Below, one piece after another: positions 1-6,780 of a stretch of DNA of 64,000 nt; position 1 is the stretch's first letter; each line of letters begins with the position of its first letter. The position numbers and the translations under genes were made by a program. The notes beneath the pieces are model-generated. The model was not told the origin of the DNA, ran no database searches, and was given only the letters and a program-made list of their open reading frames with translations. This DNA is from Mycolicibacterium lutetiense (GTDB lineage Bacteria > Actinomycetota > Actinomycetes > Mycobacteriales > Mycobacteriaceae), in the NCBI RefSeq assembly GCF_017876775.1, contig NZ_JAGIOP010000002.1, positions 558,001-622,000 of the forward strand. The letters are read 5' to 3'.

Positions 1-442
1 CGCACATGCACTCGGGACACCGATGATCGAACCGCCCGCCACGGGGCACATGAGTCCCGCAGAAGATGCAATCGAACGGCAGCCTGTCGATGTCCAGCGT
101 CTCGGCAACATAGTTGCGCGCCAGTGTGTTCCACACGATGCGTAGCTCGCTCAGCGCCGCGTCACGAACGGCAGGCGCGATGACGGTAAGCGGTCCACCC
201 GCACGGTTCCAGTCGGTGTCGAACCTCGCGTGGATGACCTCGGCAGCGTCCACGCACTTCGCCCACTGAGATTGCAAACGGGCGAAGTGCTCGGGGAAGG
301 TGTCCCCACCACATTGGTTGGCGTCAAGGGTCAGATCCACGGTGTCGTCCACGAACGCCGCCATCCGGTCGGTGAGATAGTTCCGTGCTCGGTAGGCGGG
401 GGTGTACCCCGCGTCCCATGCTTCGGGGTTGGTGGTGCTCAC
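1..442 (-). CDS. Hypothetical protein with C-terminal CxxC zinc ribbon (partial)
   Basis: The gene runs off the left edge, so about 147 residues are visible. It starts at a GTG at 442 that overlaps the stop of the upstream excisionase-like gene by 4 nt (GTGA), so the two are translationally coupled. The translation begins MSTTNPEAWDAGYTPAYRAR and is mostly helical and charged; near the visible end it has FDCIFCGTHVPRGG followed by RCPEC, two CxxC pairs that look like a zinc ribbon. No specific family is recognised. The position in an excisionase operon of an integrative element suggests a role in element maintenance or replication, but that is inference. Confidence 0.6.
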   Translation of the reverse strand, partial: MSTTNPEAWDAGYTPAYRARNYLTDRMAAFVDDTVDLTLDANQCGGDTFPEHFARLQSQWAKCVDAAEVIHARFDTDWNRAGGPLTVIAPAVRDAALSELRIVWNTLARNYVAETLDIDRLPFDCIFCGTHVPRGGRFDHRCPECMC

Positions 443-696
443 GCCGACACCGCGCGGCTACGCGGGCGTGAATCTCCGGGTTCCACCAGCCCGCTCATCA
501 GCCAGTCGTACACATCGCCCGCGCGGTAGGCGATGAGGTGTCCCTGTCGGATGTAACGGGGTCCACGCTTTTGATGCCGAAGCTGTGCCAGGTGGTTTGC
601 GGTGATCGGAAAATGCTTCTCCACGTCCTTCGGGCGCAGGAAGGCGTCAGCGTCAGGCGCTACACTCACCCGATTACGCATGTCACTGTCAGTCAT
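439..696 (-). CDS. Excisionase-like MerR/HTH_17 DNA-binding protein
   Basis: This 85-residue protein has the short winged-helix layout of phage and plasmid excisionases: residues 18-70 contain FLRPKDVEKHFPITANHLAQ, then a basic RHQKRGPRYIRQG loop, then an AYRAGDVYDWL wing/helix. Proteins of this type bind next to integrase sites and turn integration into excision. It is divergent from the repressor-integrase pair at 726-2453. Its ATG lies inside a perfect 7-bp-arm inverted repeat (686-706), so a protein bound there would block both transcription and translation of this gene. An alternative ATG is six codons downstream. A general DNA-binding regulator is the other reading. Confidence 0.7.
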   Translation of the reverse strand: MTDSDMRNRVSVAPDADAFLRPKDVEKHFPITANHLAQLRHQKRGPRYIRQGHLIAYRAGDVYDWLMSGLVEPGDSRPRSRAVSA

Positions 697-706
697 AGCC
701 TGACAG
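686..706. promoter_or_regulatory. Palindromic operator candidate between xis-like and repressor genes
   Basis: A perfect inverted repeat, CTGTCAG-N7-CTGACAG, sits in the 29-bp gap between the divergent genes and covers the ATG of the excisionase-like gene. The position and symmetry fit a binding site for the XRE repressor encoded at 726. That the XRE protein is the ligand is inference. Confidence 0.55.
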
Positions 707-725
707 TACCAGATGGGAGGGGCTT

Positions 726-1229
726 ATGGCGCTTACACGTCAGTCTGTACCTGTCGAAATGCAGGGGCTACGGCTTATGTGCCTTAATATGGCTGACATG
801 GCACCAAGCAAGCGCGCGGCGGAAACCTCTCACGCGGTGGCGGGCAACCTGTTGCTACTACGCAACGGCGCGGGCATGTCTCTTCGGCAGCTCAGCGGCG
901 AACTCGCCGAACACGGCGTGACGATCAGCGCCCAGTCCTTGAGTGCCATCGAACGCGGCGACACCGCCGTCACCGTGGACCTGTTGACCGCCCTCGCAGC
1001 GGTGTTTTCGGTGTCCCCTATCCGCTTGCTCATGCCGAACACCGACGACGGGTTCGACCCCGCTGTGGCGCTCACCGGGACCGAATCCACTTACCCGATT
1101 TCCCTGTACGAGTGGCTGGCTGGCGTTGCACCCCTTGGTATTTCCGTGAACACCTCCGATATAGACCCGCGTGTCGTCGCGGCGTTCCGTGATCGGAGCC
1201 AGCCTCCGTGGTTGCGAGAGAAGGGCTGA
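726..1229 (+). CDS. XRE-family HTH repressor of element A
   Basis: The 167-residue reading frame has a Cro/CI-type helix-turn-helix at about residues 38-102 (LLLLRNGAGMSLRQLSGELA, then SAQSLSAIERGDTAVTVDLL). The C-terminal 60 residues have no recognised domain and no LexA-type peptidase motif, so this is probably not an SOS-cleaved repressor. The start used has a purine-rich GGGAGGGG just upstream; an ATG at 789 (MADMAPSKRA) would give a shorter protein with the same domain. The integrase starts 3 nt after its stop, so the two are co-expressed. Likely role: repress the divergent excisionase-side genes and keep the element integrated. Confidence 0.75.
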   Translation: MALTRQSVPVEMQGLRLMCLNMADMAPSKRAAETSHAVAGNLLLLRNGAGMSLRQLSGELAEHGVTISAQSLSAIERGDTAVTVDLLTALAAVFSVSPIRLLMPNTDDGFDPAVALTGTESTYPISLYEWLAGVAPLGISVNTSDIDPRVVAAFRDRSQPPWLREKG

Positions 1230-1232
1230 CCC

Positions 1233-2453
1233 ATGGGTTTCACTGACGACTATGCACTCACGTCGGGCGCGCGACGCTGGCGCGCCTTCTACCGCAACCC
1301 TGAAGGGGCGCAAAAGTCCAAGTCCGGGTTCAAGACGAAACGCGACGCTGAGGCGTTCATCGCCAAGACCGAAGTGTCCAAGCTGGATCAGACGTACATC
1401 GCACCGGACAAGGGCAAGGTCACCGTGGGCGAGTTCGGCGCGCGGTGGATGAAGTCGCACCTCATCAAACCGTCAGGTAAGCGCAGCTACGACAGTGCTT
1501 GGCGCGTCCACGTGGAGCCGCGTTGGGGACGCACACCCCTGTCCCGCGTCGAACGCCAAGACGTGGTGGACTGGGTAGCCGAACTGAACGAAAAGCTCGG
1601 TGCGAAATCGGTGCAGCGGTGCCACGGCGTTCTACACGGCGTTCTACAGGCAGCCGTGGACAACGGCATGATTGTCCGTAATGTCGCGTCGAAAGTGCGC
1701 CTCCCCCAACCGTCCGACGATGACCCTGTGTTCCTCACACATGGGCAGCTTGAAGCGCTGATCATCGAAGCGGGCAACGGGAAGCGCACCCGCGCCGATG
1801 CGCCCGCCATCATTGCGGTGCTGGGGTATTGCGGTCTCCGTTGGGGTGAGCTGGCGGCGCTCACACCGGACCACTTCATGGGCAACAAGATCACTGTGCG
1901 TGAGAACGCGGTAGCTGTGGGATCAACCATCCATCGCGGCACACCCAAGGGCGGCGACCGACGCCGCGTACCGATCCCCAACCGTGTGCTGGCATTGGTG
2001 GCTCCCATCGTGAACACCACCAAGTCACGTACTCCGGTGTTCCCGGACAAGGACGGCAAGGAGATGAAGCCGCCCGGTGTCAACACCTGGTTCTCCCGTG
2101 CGGTCGCACGGTGTCAAGACAACGACCCGACGTTCCCCGACCTCACCGCCCACAAGTTGCGGCACACGGCGGTGTCCCTGGCGATCTACACGGGGTGCTC
2201 TATCAAAACGGTGCAGGCGGTGGCGGGGCACAAGGACGCCACGATGACGCTCAACAAGTACGGACACCTGATGAGTGAGGAACTGGACGAACTGGCGGAC
2301 GCGCTGGACGTTGCCGCCGCGAAGGTCACAGGTATCGACTGGGCATCGAAATGCAGCGAGAATGCAGCGGGCGTGGTTAATCTCAATAATTCGCGTAAGT
2401 CAACGCCTGACAATGTGACAGCCATTCGACCCGCCGCGTCAGGCGACCACTGA
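1233..2453 (+). CDS. int: Tyrosine site-specific integrase (element A)
   Basis: The 406-residue protein has an AP2-like arm-binding N-terminus (residues 1-55, with RRWRAFYRNPEG), a SAM-like core-binding domain (about 62-150) and a complete catalytic domain: Arg203 in CGLRWGELAA, His307 and Arg310 in TAHKLRHTAV, His333 in AGHKDATMT and Tyr343 in NKYGHL. All catalytic positions are present, so it should be active. It recombines attP with attB in the tRNA gene whose 3' end begins just after the stop codon. The ATG follows the repressor stop by 3 nt with AGAAGG upstream as ribosome binding site. Confidence 0.92.
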   Translation: MGFTDDYALTSGARRWRAFYRNPEGAQKSKSGFKTKRDAEAFIAKTEVSKLDQTYIAPDKGKVTVGEFGARWMKSHLIKPSGKRSYDSAWRVHVEPRWGRTPLSRVERQDVVDWVAELNEKLGAKSVQRCHGVLHGVLQAAVDNGMIVRNVASKVRLPQPSDDDPVFLTHGQLEALIIEAGNGKRTRADAPAIIAVLGYCGLRWGELAALTPDHFMGNKITVRENAVAVGSTIHRGTPKGGDRRRVPIPNRVLALVAPIVNTTKSRTPVFPDKDGKEMKPPGVNTWFSRAVARCQDNDPTFPDLTAHKLRHTAVSLAIYTGCSIKTVQAVAGHKDATMTLNKYGHLMSEELDELADALDVAAAKVTGIDWASKCSENAAGVVNLNNSRKSTPDNVTAIRPAASGDH

Positions 2454-2455
2454 CG

Positions 2456-2487
2456 CTCGGTGAGTTCGAATCTCACCGAGGGCACCA
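2456..2487 (+). other. tRNA 3'-end fragment (attachment-site scar)
   Basis: The sequence folds as the last part of a tRNA: T-stem GTGAG (2460-2464), loop TTCGAAT (2465-2471), T-stem CTCAC (2472-2476), acceptor strand CGAGGGC (2477-2483) and ACCA. No D-arm or anticodon arm precedes it; the integrase stop does. It is therefore the duplicated core left when element A integrated. The full tRNA should begin GCCCTCG and lie left of the window. The amino-acid identity cannot be read from this end. Confidence 0.85.
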
Positions 2488-2525
2488 GAAACACCAGGCC
2501 AGAGCAGGTTTTCACACCGGCCAGT

Positions 2526-2563
2526 CAGCCCGCAGGCAACATCAGCCCGCAGCCAGCCCGCAG
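2526..2563 (+). repeat. Three direct repeats CAGCCCGCAG before integrase B
   Basis: CAGCCCGCAG occurs at 2526-2535, 2543-2552 and 2554-2563, and a 9/10 copy lies just inside the integrase gene at 2632-2640. Short direct repeats beside an integrase gene are the usual form of arm-type integrase binding sites; that role is inferred. They lie between the tRNA scar and the integrase start. Confidence 0.6.
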
Positions 2564-2579
2564 GATCTAGAATGCGCGC

Positions 2580-3911
2580 ATGGCGATCCGACGTGGAGCA
2601 CGCGCAGGAGTAGAGGACCGGTGGCACCGGCCAGCCCGCAATAACGAGGCCGTCCTATATCCCACCGATGCCGTTCCGGGCGCACCGGGTTGGTGCACCG
2701 ACTCCAAGCACGGCACCCCGGGCACATTGGTGTGCACGGGCCGTCACGGCCAGGGCCAGCGCTGGCAAGCCCGGTGGGTGGCTGACGGTGCCGAGCGGTC
2801 CAAGAGCTTCAGCAAGAAGGCCGACGCCGACCGGCATTTGCGCGGTGTCGTCGCCGACGTCGAGACCGGCACCTATGCCGACCCCCAGCGGTCCGCCGTC
2901 ACGTTCGGCACCATCGCCGAGTCCTGGCTGAAGACCAAGCAAGCGGCCAACCGAGCCCCCAAGACCATCGCCGGATATAGAGGTCTCCTCGACGTCGTGA
3001 TCCTGCCCAAGTGGCGCGATGAGCGTCTGCGCGACATCACCCACGAGCGCCTGCAGGACTGGTTGACGTTCCTGGCCACTGACCCGGCGGCACGACAACA
3101 CAAGAAGAAGAGCGACGAGACCGCAGGCCTATCCCCCGCCCGGGTAATCCAGACTCACCAGGTGGTCAGCCAAGTGCTGTCCTATGCGATGCGCTCCAAG
3201 TACGTGGCGACCAACGCCGCCGACCACATCGAGCTGCCCAGCAAGCCACAGAGCAAGGATCTGGCCCTCACTCACGACCAGGTGCACCGCCTGGCCGAGG
3301 AAACGGCCAACGCCGAGAAGGCCGTTCGTCGCCGCAGCGACACCGCCCCGGCGCAGACGCCCCCAGAAGCGCTGCGGGCCATGGTGCTGCTGCTGGCCTA
3401 CTCCGGTCTGCGCTATGGCGAGTGCGCCGCGCTGCGGGTGGGCGACGTCGATATCGACAAGCGCCGGGTTCTCGTTGACAAGTCGGTTACCCAGGTTCGG
3501 GGCCAGGGCCGCGTCGAGGGCGAGACCAAGACACACCAACGCCGGTCGGTGCCGATTCTGACCGAGGCATTGGCCCAGGAGCTGAAGGCCGTCACCGAGG
3601 GCCGCGACCCGTCAGAGTCCCTGTTCCCCGGCCCCGACGGCACGGCGATGACCGTCGGCTGGTTCCGGGTCCGGTTCGATAAGGCCGTCACCGCCATTGG
3701 CGTGCCAGGCATCACGCCGCACACGCTGCGCCACACTGCGGGATCGCTTGCGATCAGCGAGATCGGCAGCGTGGTGGTGGCCTCCAAGCTGCTGGGCCAC
3801 CGCAATGTCAGCACCACCGCCAACATCTACTCGCACATGCTCGACGGCGATTGGGACCGGCTCGCGACGGCGATGGATTCTGCCGCGCGCAAGGCTGCAA
3901 CCAGCGGATAG
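2580..3911 (+). CDS. int: Tyrosine site-specific integrase (element B)
   Basis: The 443-residue protein begins MAIRRGARAGVEDRWHRP, a start typical of mycobacteriophage integrases, then has an arm-binding region (about 55-100), a core-binding domain (about 106-215) and a catalytic domain with Arg278 (YSGLRYGECA), His381 and Arg384 (TPHTLRHTAG), His407 (LLGHRNVSTT) and Tyr417 (NIYSHML). All catalytic residues are present. It is unrelated in detail to the integrase at 1233 and uses its own arm-type repeats upstream, so the two elements probably integrated independently. It reads away from the tRNA scar. Confidence 0.92.
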   Translation: MAIRRGARAGVEDRWHRPARNNEAVLYPTDAVPGAPGWCTDSKHGTPGTLVCTGRHGQGQRWQARWVADGAERSKSFSKKADADRHLRGVVADVETGTYADPQRSAVTFGTIAESWLKTKQAANRAPKTIAGYRGLLDVVILPKWRDERLRDITHERLQDWLTFLATDPAARQHKKKSDETAGLSPARVIQTHQVVSQVLSYAMRSKYVATNAADHIELPSKPQSKDLALTHDQVHRLAEETANAEKAVRRRSDTAPAQTPPEALRAMVLLLAYSGLRYGECAALRVGDVDIDKRRVLVDKSVTQVRGQGRVEGETKTHQRRSVPILTEALAQELKAVTEGRDPSESLFPGPDGTAMTVGWFRVRFDKAVTAIGVPGITPHTLRHTAGSLAISEIGSVVVASKLLGHRNVSTTANIYSHMLDGDWDRLATAMDSAARKAATSG

Positions 3912-3921
3912 CTACGCCAAA

Positions 3922-3974
3922 CGTTCTAGCCAGCTAGAACGAATTACATTGCACCACAATCGATCTCGGATTGT
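3922..3974. promoter_or_regulatory. Two inverted repeats between integrase B and excisionase B
   Basis: A 20-bp near-perfect palindrome, CGTTCTAGC-CA-GCTAGAACG (3922-3941), is followed by ACAATC-N7-GATTGT (3956-3974). The region is AT-rich compared with its surroundings. The first could be an operator or a terminator stem for the integrase message (no T-run follows); the second is a plausible operator. The binding protein is unknown. Confidence 0.45.
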
Positions 3975-4119
3975 TGATGCTTGCCAGCGTTGACCACGCT
4001 GAGCTATCGTTAGCTGCGTAGCGGGCCGATATGCCTGCGACAACACCACCCACGTGGAAGGCGCGCCAATGGCGCGTGCTGTTGCCGTATCCGCATATCG
4101 AGAGGAACACCGTTCCGTC

Positions 4120-4347
4120 ATGAATTCCCAGACACCCGCGCCACCGCGCACCCGCCTATCCACCTCCGAGACCGCCGAGTTCCTCGGACTGCCTGCCTCA
4201 ACGCTTCGTTACTGGAGGCACACAGGCGTCGGCCCAACCTCCTACCACGTCGGTCACCGTGTCTTCTACGACCTCACCGACCTCGAGTGCTGGCTGGCCG
4301 CTGAGAAGGCCAAGACCGCACGCGGTGGTGTGGAGGTGACCGAATGA
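4120..4347 (+). CDS. xis: Excisionase / HTH_17 DNA-binding protein (element B)
   Basis: The 75-residue product contains an HTH_17-type winged helix: TRLSTSETAEFLGLPASTLR, then YWRHTGVGPTSYHVGHRVFY and DLTDLECWLAAEK. This is the standard layout of actinobacterial recombination directionality factors. The ATG at 4120 (MNSQTPAPPR) is chosen because the similarity begins soon after and GAGAGGAA lies about 12 nt upstream; a GTG at 4054 would add 22 residues of no evident family. Its stop overlaps the next small gene by ATGA, placing it at the head of the element B operon. Confidence 0.75.
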   Translation: MNSQTPAPPRTRLSTSETAEFLGLPASTLRYWRHTGVGPTSYHVGHRVFYDLTDLECWLAAEKAKTARGGVEVTE

Positions 4348-4472
4348 GCGCACATCCCAACACGTCCCAGGCCGACCGCGACCGGCTGGCCGATCCCGAC
4401 CTACCCGACCTCGATGACCGGGTGGGCACTGGCGCTGGCGCCCAGCATGACGAGGAGGTGCTGGCCCAGTGA
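4344..4472 (+). CDS. Small acidic hypothetical protein, 42 aa
   Basis: The start overlaps the excisionase stop (ATGA) and the stop overlaps the next start (GTGA), so it is translationally coupled on both sides. The product is acidic and Asp/Pro-rich (DRLADPDLPDLDDR) with no recognised domain. The coupling is the main reason to believe it is translated; a spacer function cannot be excluded. Confidence 0.45.
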   Translation: MSAHPNTSQADRDRLADPDLPDLDDRVGTGAGAQHDEEVLAQ

Positions 4473-4606
4473 GTCCCCCAAACGACAGCCGCCCCGGTGG
4501 TTTGAACACCACCGAGGCGACCAACAAGTCCCACGCCCAGGACTGCCACCAGAATACCCCCAGCGGGTATGGACGCGCAGCCCCTGAGGAGGTGAACCGT
4601 GGCTGA
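4469..4606 (+). CDS. Small hypothetical protein, 45 aa
   Basis: A GTG start overlaps the stop of the preceding 42-residue gene, and the end overlaps the GTG start of the Rep-like gene by 8 nt. The product is polar (Asn, Thr, Pro, Gly) with a single Cys and no recognised fold. Within its 3' end the sequence GAGGAGGTGAACC provides the ribosome binding site for the next gene, so translation through it may be needed for Rep expression. Confidence 0.4.
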   Translation: MSPPNDSRPGGLNTTEATNKSHAQDCHQNTPSGYGRAAPEEVNRG

Positions 4607-6071
4607 CATCATCGAACGTAAGTTGCTGGCGCAGATGATGACCGCCGACGGCATGGCCCAGGTGGTCGAGGCCAAGGTGGCCCCGGACCTGTTCGTGGAG
4701 CCCGTGCACCGGGCCATCTTTGAGTGGATGCACGACTATCGCGACACCAGCGACGGCAAGACCCCGACACGCGACGCCATCGAGTATCAGTTCCCCGGTC
4801 GAGGCCTCCCCGACACGGTCGAGGAGGACACCGGCTGGCTCATCGGCCAACTGCGAGATCGGCACGTGATCAACCACGCTCAGGACCTCCTGCGCGATGT
4901 GGCCAAGACGGTCAACGATGACCCGATCGGAACCATCGAGCGCATGGCCGAAGCTGCCAGGGTGCTGCACGAGCAGATCGGCAAGAACGGCAGCGACAGC
5001 GACAGCGACGCACCGAGGCTCTGGAGCGCTGCCGACCTCAAGCCTGCCGAGCAGCCGCGCTGGCTGGCCAAGAATCGGCTGCCGCGCGGGGCCGTGAGTC
5101 TGCTGGTGGGCGACGAGGGCATCGGTAAGAGCCTGTTCTGGGTCTACCTCACCGCTGCGATCACCACCGGTAAGCCATTGCTGGAGTTCGGAGTTCCCGC
5201 ACGCGATCCCGGCCACGTCGTGATCGTGGTGACTGAAGACGATTGGTCGACCACGGTCCGGCCTCGGCTGGAGGTGGCCGGGGCCGAGCTGGACATGGTT
5301 CGCGTGATCTGCGCCGAGGAGGACGGCAGCGGCGCACCGGAGTTCCCGCGCGACCTGCACCTGATCAGCCAGGCCGACCCTGCGCCGGCCCTGGTCGTCG
5401 TGGATGCCTGGCTCGACACCGTGCCGTCCAGGTTCGACGTGCGCAACCCGCAGGCAGCACGTCAGGCCCTGCACCCGTGGCGTGAGGTGGCGGTGACCAC
5501 CGACGCCGCCGTGTTGCTGCTGACCCACACCAACCGGGTGGCCAGCGCCAACCCACGCGACAAGTACGGGGCCACAGGAGAACTGCGCAAGAAGGCACGC
5601 ATGACCCTGTTCGCCCAGCGCGACGAGGACGGCGGTCTGGTCATCGGGCCTGACAAGGCCAACACCACCGCCGCAGTGATGGCGTCACGGTTCACCGTTC
5701 GAGGTGTCCAGCACTTCAACCCCACCGATGACCACGACGGCATGGTGCCGCGCCTGGCCTACGCCGGTGAGACCGGCCAAACCGCTCAGGAGCACATCGC
5801 CGAGGCCTACACGGCAGGCCGTGGGACCAGCGCCGAGGACAACCCCGTGGTCGGGTGGTTGGCCAGCCACCTGGCCGACGGCCCACGGTGGGCCACCGAT
5901 GTGTACTCAGCCGCAAAGGAAACCGGGTACAGCGTCGACCAGACCAAGCGGGCCAAGAAGCGGCTGAGCGTCGAGGCCAAGAAGGACGGGGCCAGCGCTT
6001 GGTACTGGAGGCTGCCAGGGCATGAAGGTTCGCCGAGTGGTGGCCAAGGGAGCGCCGATGCCTCCGTCTGA
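4599..6071 (+). CDS. RepA/DnaB-N-like replication ATPase of element B
   Basis: The 490-residue protein starts at GTG 4599 behind a strong GAGGAGG site. Residues 1-125 resemble the DnaB helicase N-terminal domain (ERKLLAQMMTADGMAQVVEA, FVEPVHRAIFEWM). Residues about 155-400 are a RecA-like RepA/AAA_25 ATPase: Walker A GDEGIGKS (171-178), Walker B LVVVDAW (265-271) and a sensor LLLTHTNR (307-314). The C-terminal 80 residues look like a winged helix (ATDVYSAAKETGYSVDQTKR). Such proteins drive replication of plasmids and phage satellites, loading at iterons; an iteron-like cluster begins at its 3' end. No primase domain is visible in it. Confidence 0.75.
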   Translation: MADIIERKLLAQMMTADGMAQVVEAKVAPDLFVEPVHRAIFEWMHDYRDTSDGKTPTRDAIEYQFPGRGLPDTVEEDTGWLIGQLRDRHVINHAQDLLRDVAKTVNDDPIGTIERMAEAARVLHEQIGKNGSDSDSDAPRLWSAADLKPAEQPRWLAKNRLPRGAVSLLVGDEGIGKSLFWVYLTAAITTGKPLLEFGVPARDPGHVVIVVTEDDWSTTVRPRLEVAGAELDMVRVICAEEDGSGAPEFPRDLHLISQADPAPALVVVDAWLDTVPSRFDVRNPQAARQALHPWREVAVTTDAAVLLLTHTNRVASANPRDKYGATGELRKKARMTLFAQRDEDGGLVIGPDKANTTAAVMASRFTVRGVQHFNPTDDHDGMVPRLAYAGETGQTAQEHIAEAYTAGRGTSAEDNPVVGWLASHLADGPRWATDVYSAAKETGYSVDQTKRAKKRLSVEAKKDGASAWYWRLPGHEGSPSGGQGSADASV

Positions 6072-6231
6072 TGCTCCCTCGCTCCCTTGCTCCCTTCCCT
6101 CATAGGGCATCCAAGGGAGCACTGCAAAAAACACTTCTACCAGTAAAGAGAGCAAGAGGGCGGATGGAGAAACATACGGACACCCCGGCGCTCCCTTGCT
6201 CCCTTGCCTCCGCTCCCCATGTAAAGGGAGC
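6046..6231. repeat. Iteron-like GCTCCCTT cluster, candidate replication origin
   Basis: The 8-mer GCTCCCTT/AAGGGAGC recurs in two similar modules. Module 1: GCTCCCTC 6073-6080, GCTCCCTT 6081-6088 and 6089-6096, then inverted AAGGGAGC 6113-6120. Module 2: GCTCCCTT 6190-6197 and 6198-6205, GCTCCCCA 6212-6219, then inverted AAGGGAGC 6224-6231. A further AAGGGAGC lies at 6046-6053 inside the Rep-like gene. Between the modules is a locally A-rich stretch (6125-6180). Tandem plus inverted 8-mers flanking A-rich DNA next to a Rep gene is the structure of an iteron origin; function is inferred. Confidence 0.6.
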
Positions 6232-6266
6232 GCCTGACCCCAACAACCCGAAAGGATCTCGGCACC

Positions 6267-6323
6267 ATGACCACCGCTCTGGACTGCCACCACCGGCACC
6301 TGGCCGAGGAGGCCCACCGATGA
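6267..6323 (+). CDS. Tiny ORF, 18 aa, upstream of membrane peptide
   Basis: An ATG with AAAGGATC about 8 nt upstream opens an 18-codon frame (MTTALDCHHRHLAEEAHR) whose stop overlaps the start of the next gene (ATGA). It may be a translated leader that couples to the 67-residue gene rather than a functional protein. No family can be assigned. Confidence 0.3.
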   Translation: MTTALDCHHRHLAEEAHR

Positions 6324-6523
6324 CCTGGCCCGCTGCCCTGGCCCTGTTCGGTCTGGGCTACACCATCCCGTTTGCCTGGCACCACGCCCAGCGATTGGCC
6401 GACTCACTCACCGAGGTAGAGGGGGTTCGGATCCCTGGCGTGGGCCAGGACGGCCCTCGCCGTGGTGAAGGAACTTTTTCGTGCACGAGTAATGACCCTT
6501 TTTTGGACCGAGGAGTCCACTGA
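6320..6523 (+). CDS. Small membrane protein, 67 aa, element B
   Basis: The product begins MTWPAALALFGLGYTIPFAW, a single hydrophobic segment (residues 2-20), followed by a short amphipathic part and a polar tail. The same frame is open back to 6071, but that would translate the iteron repeats into low-complexity sequence, so the internal ATG coupled to the preceding tiny frame is preferred. A one-helix membrane peptide in a satellite-like element could be a toxin, a superinfection-exclusion factor or a holin-like protein; none of these is shown by the sequence. Confidence 0.45.
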   Translation: MTWPAALALFGLGYTIPFAWHHAQRLADSLTEVEGVRIPGVGQDGPRRGEGTFSCTSNDPFLDRGVH

Positions 6524-6780
6524 TGACCACACCGATTACCGACAAGCGCCGAGCGGCCCATCTGCTGCTTGCCTGCCTCGATGACGACGGCGACACCGTC
6601 GATACGATCCTGAACGCCGCCAACCGTGAGCCCGGTGGGCTGCAGGGCCTCCTGGCCGCGCTGGCCTCCGGGTGCATCGAGCTGCTGCTGGGCACCGCAG
6701 GCGAGGACGGTGCCCGCAAGACTCTGAACATGATCCTGCTGGACACCAGCTTTCATGCCCAGGAGCCCGACAATGGCTGA
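6523..6780 (+). CDS. Hypothetical protein, 85 aa, element B
   Basis: The ATG shares one base with the preceding stop (TGATG). The 85-residue product is helical and moderately acidic (RRAAHLLLACLDDDGDTVDT, LLAALASGCIELLLGTAGED) and resembles small phage-encoded helical proteins in composition only. Codon use is typical high-GC coding, and the frame is tightly coupled on both sides, which supports a real gene. No function is recognised. Confidence 0.55.
   Translation: MTTPITDKRRAAHLLLACLDDDGDTVDTILNAANREPGGLQGLLAALASGCIELLLGTAGEDGARKTLNMILLDTSFHAQEPDNG

Larger units (their letters stand above)
1..2487. mobile_element. Integrative element A, right part
   Basis: The stretch carries a zinc-ribbon protein and an excisionase-like gene on the minus strand, then an XRE repressor and a tyrosine integrase on the plus strand, and it ends at a tRNA 3'-end fragment immediately after the integrase stop. 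Integrase next to a tRNA end is the usual right boundary of a tRNA-targeting prophage, satellite or actinomycete integrative element. The left boundary, where a complete tRNA would be expected, is outside the window. Whether the element is a prophage remnant or a plasmid-like element cannot be told from these four genes. Confidence 0.75.

Noticed and set aside
2395..2425. CTGACA and GTGACAG words near the integrase A 3' end resembling the 686-706 dyad
   Set aside because: They are direct, not inverted, and lie in the coding sequence; no operator symmetry.
6071..6319. Upstream extension of the small membrane protein gene through the iterons
   Set aside because: It would translate the 8-mer repeats into low-complexity sequence; a coupled internal ATG at 6320 gives a sensible membrane protein.
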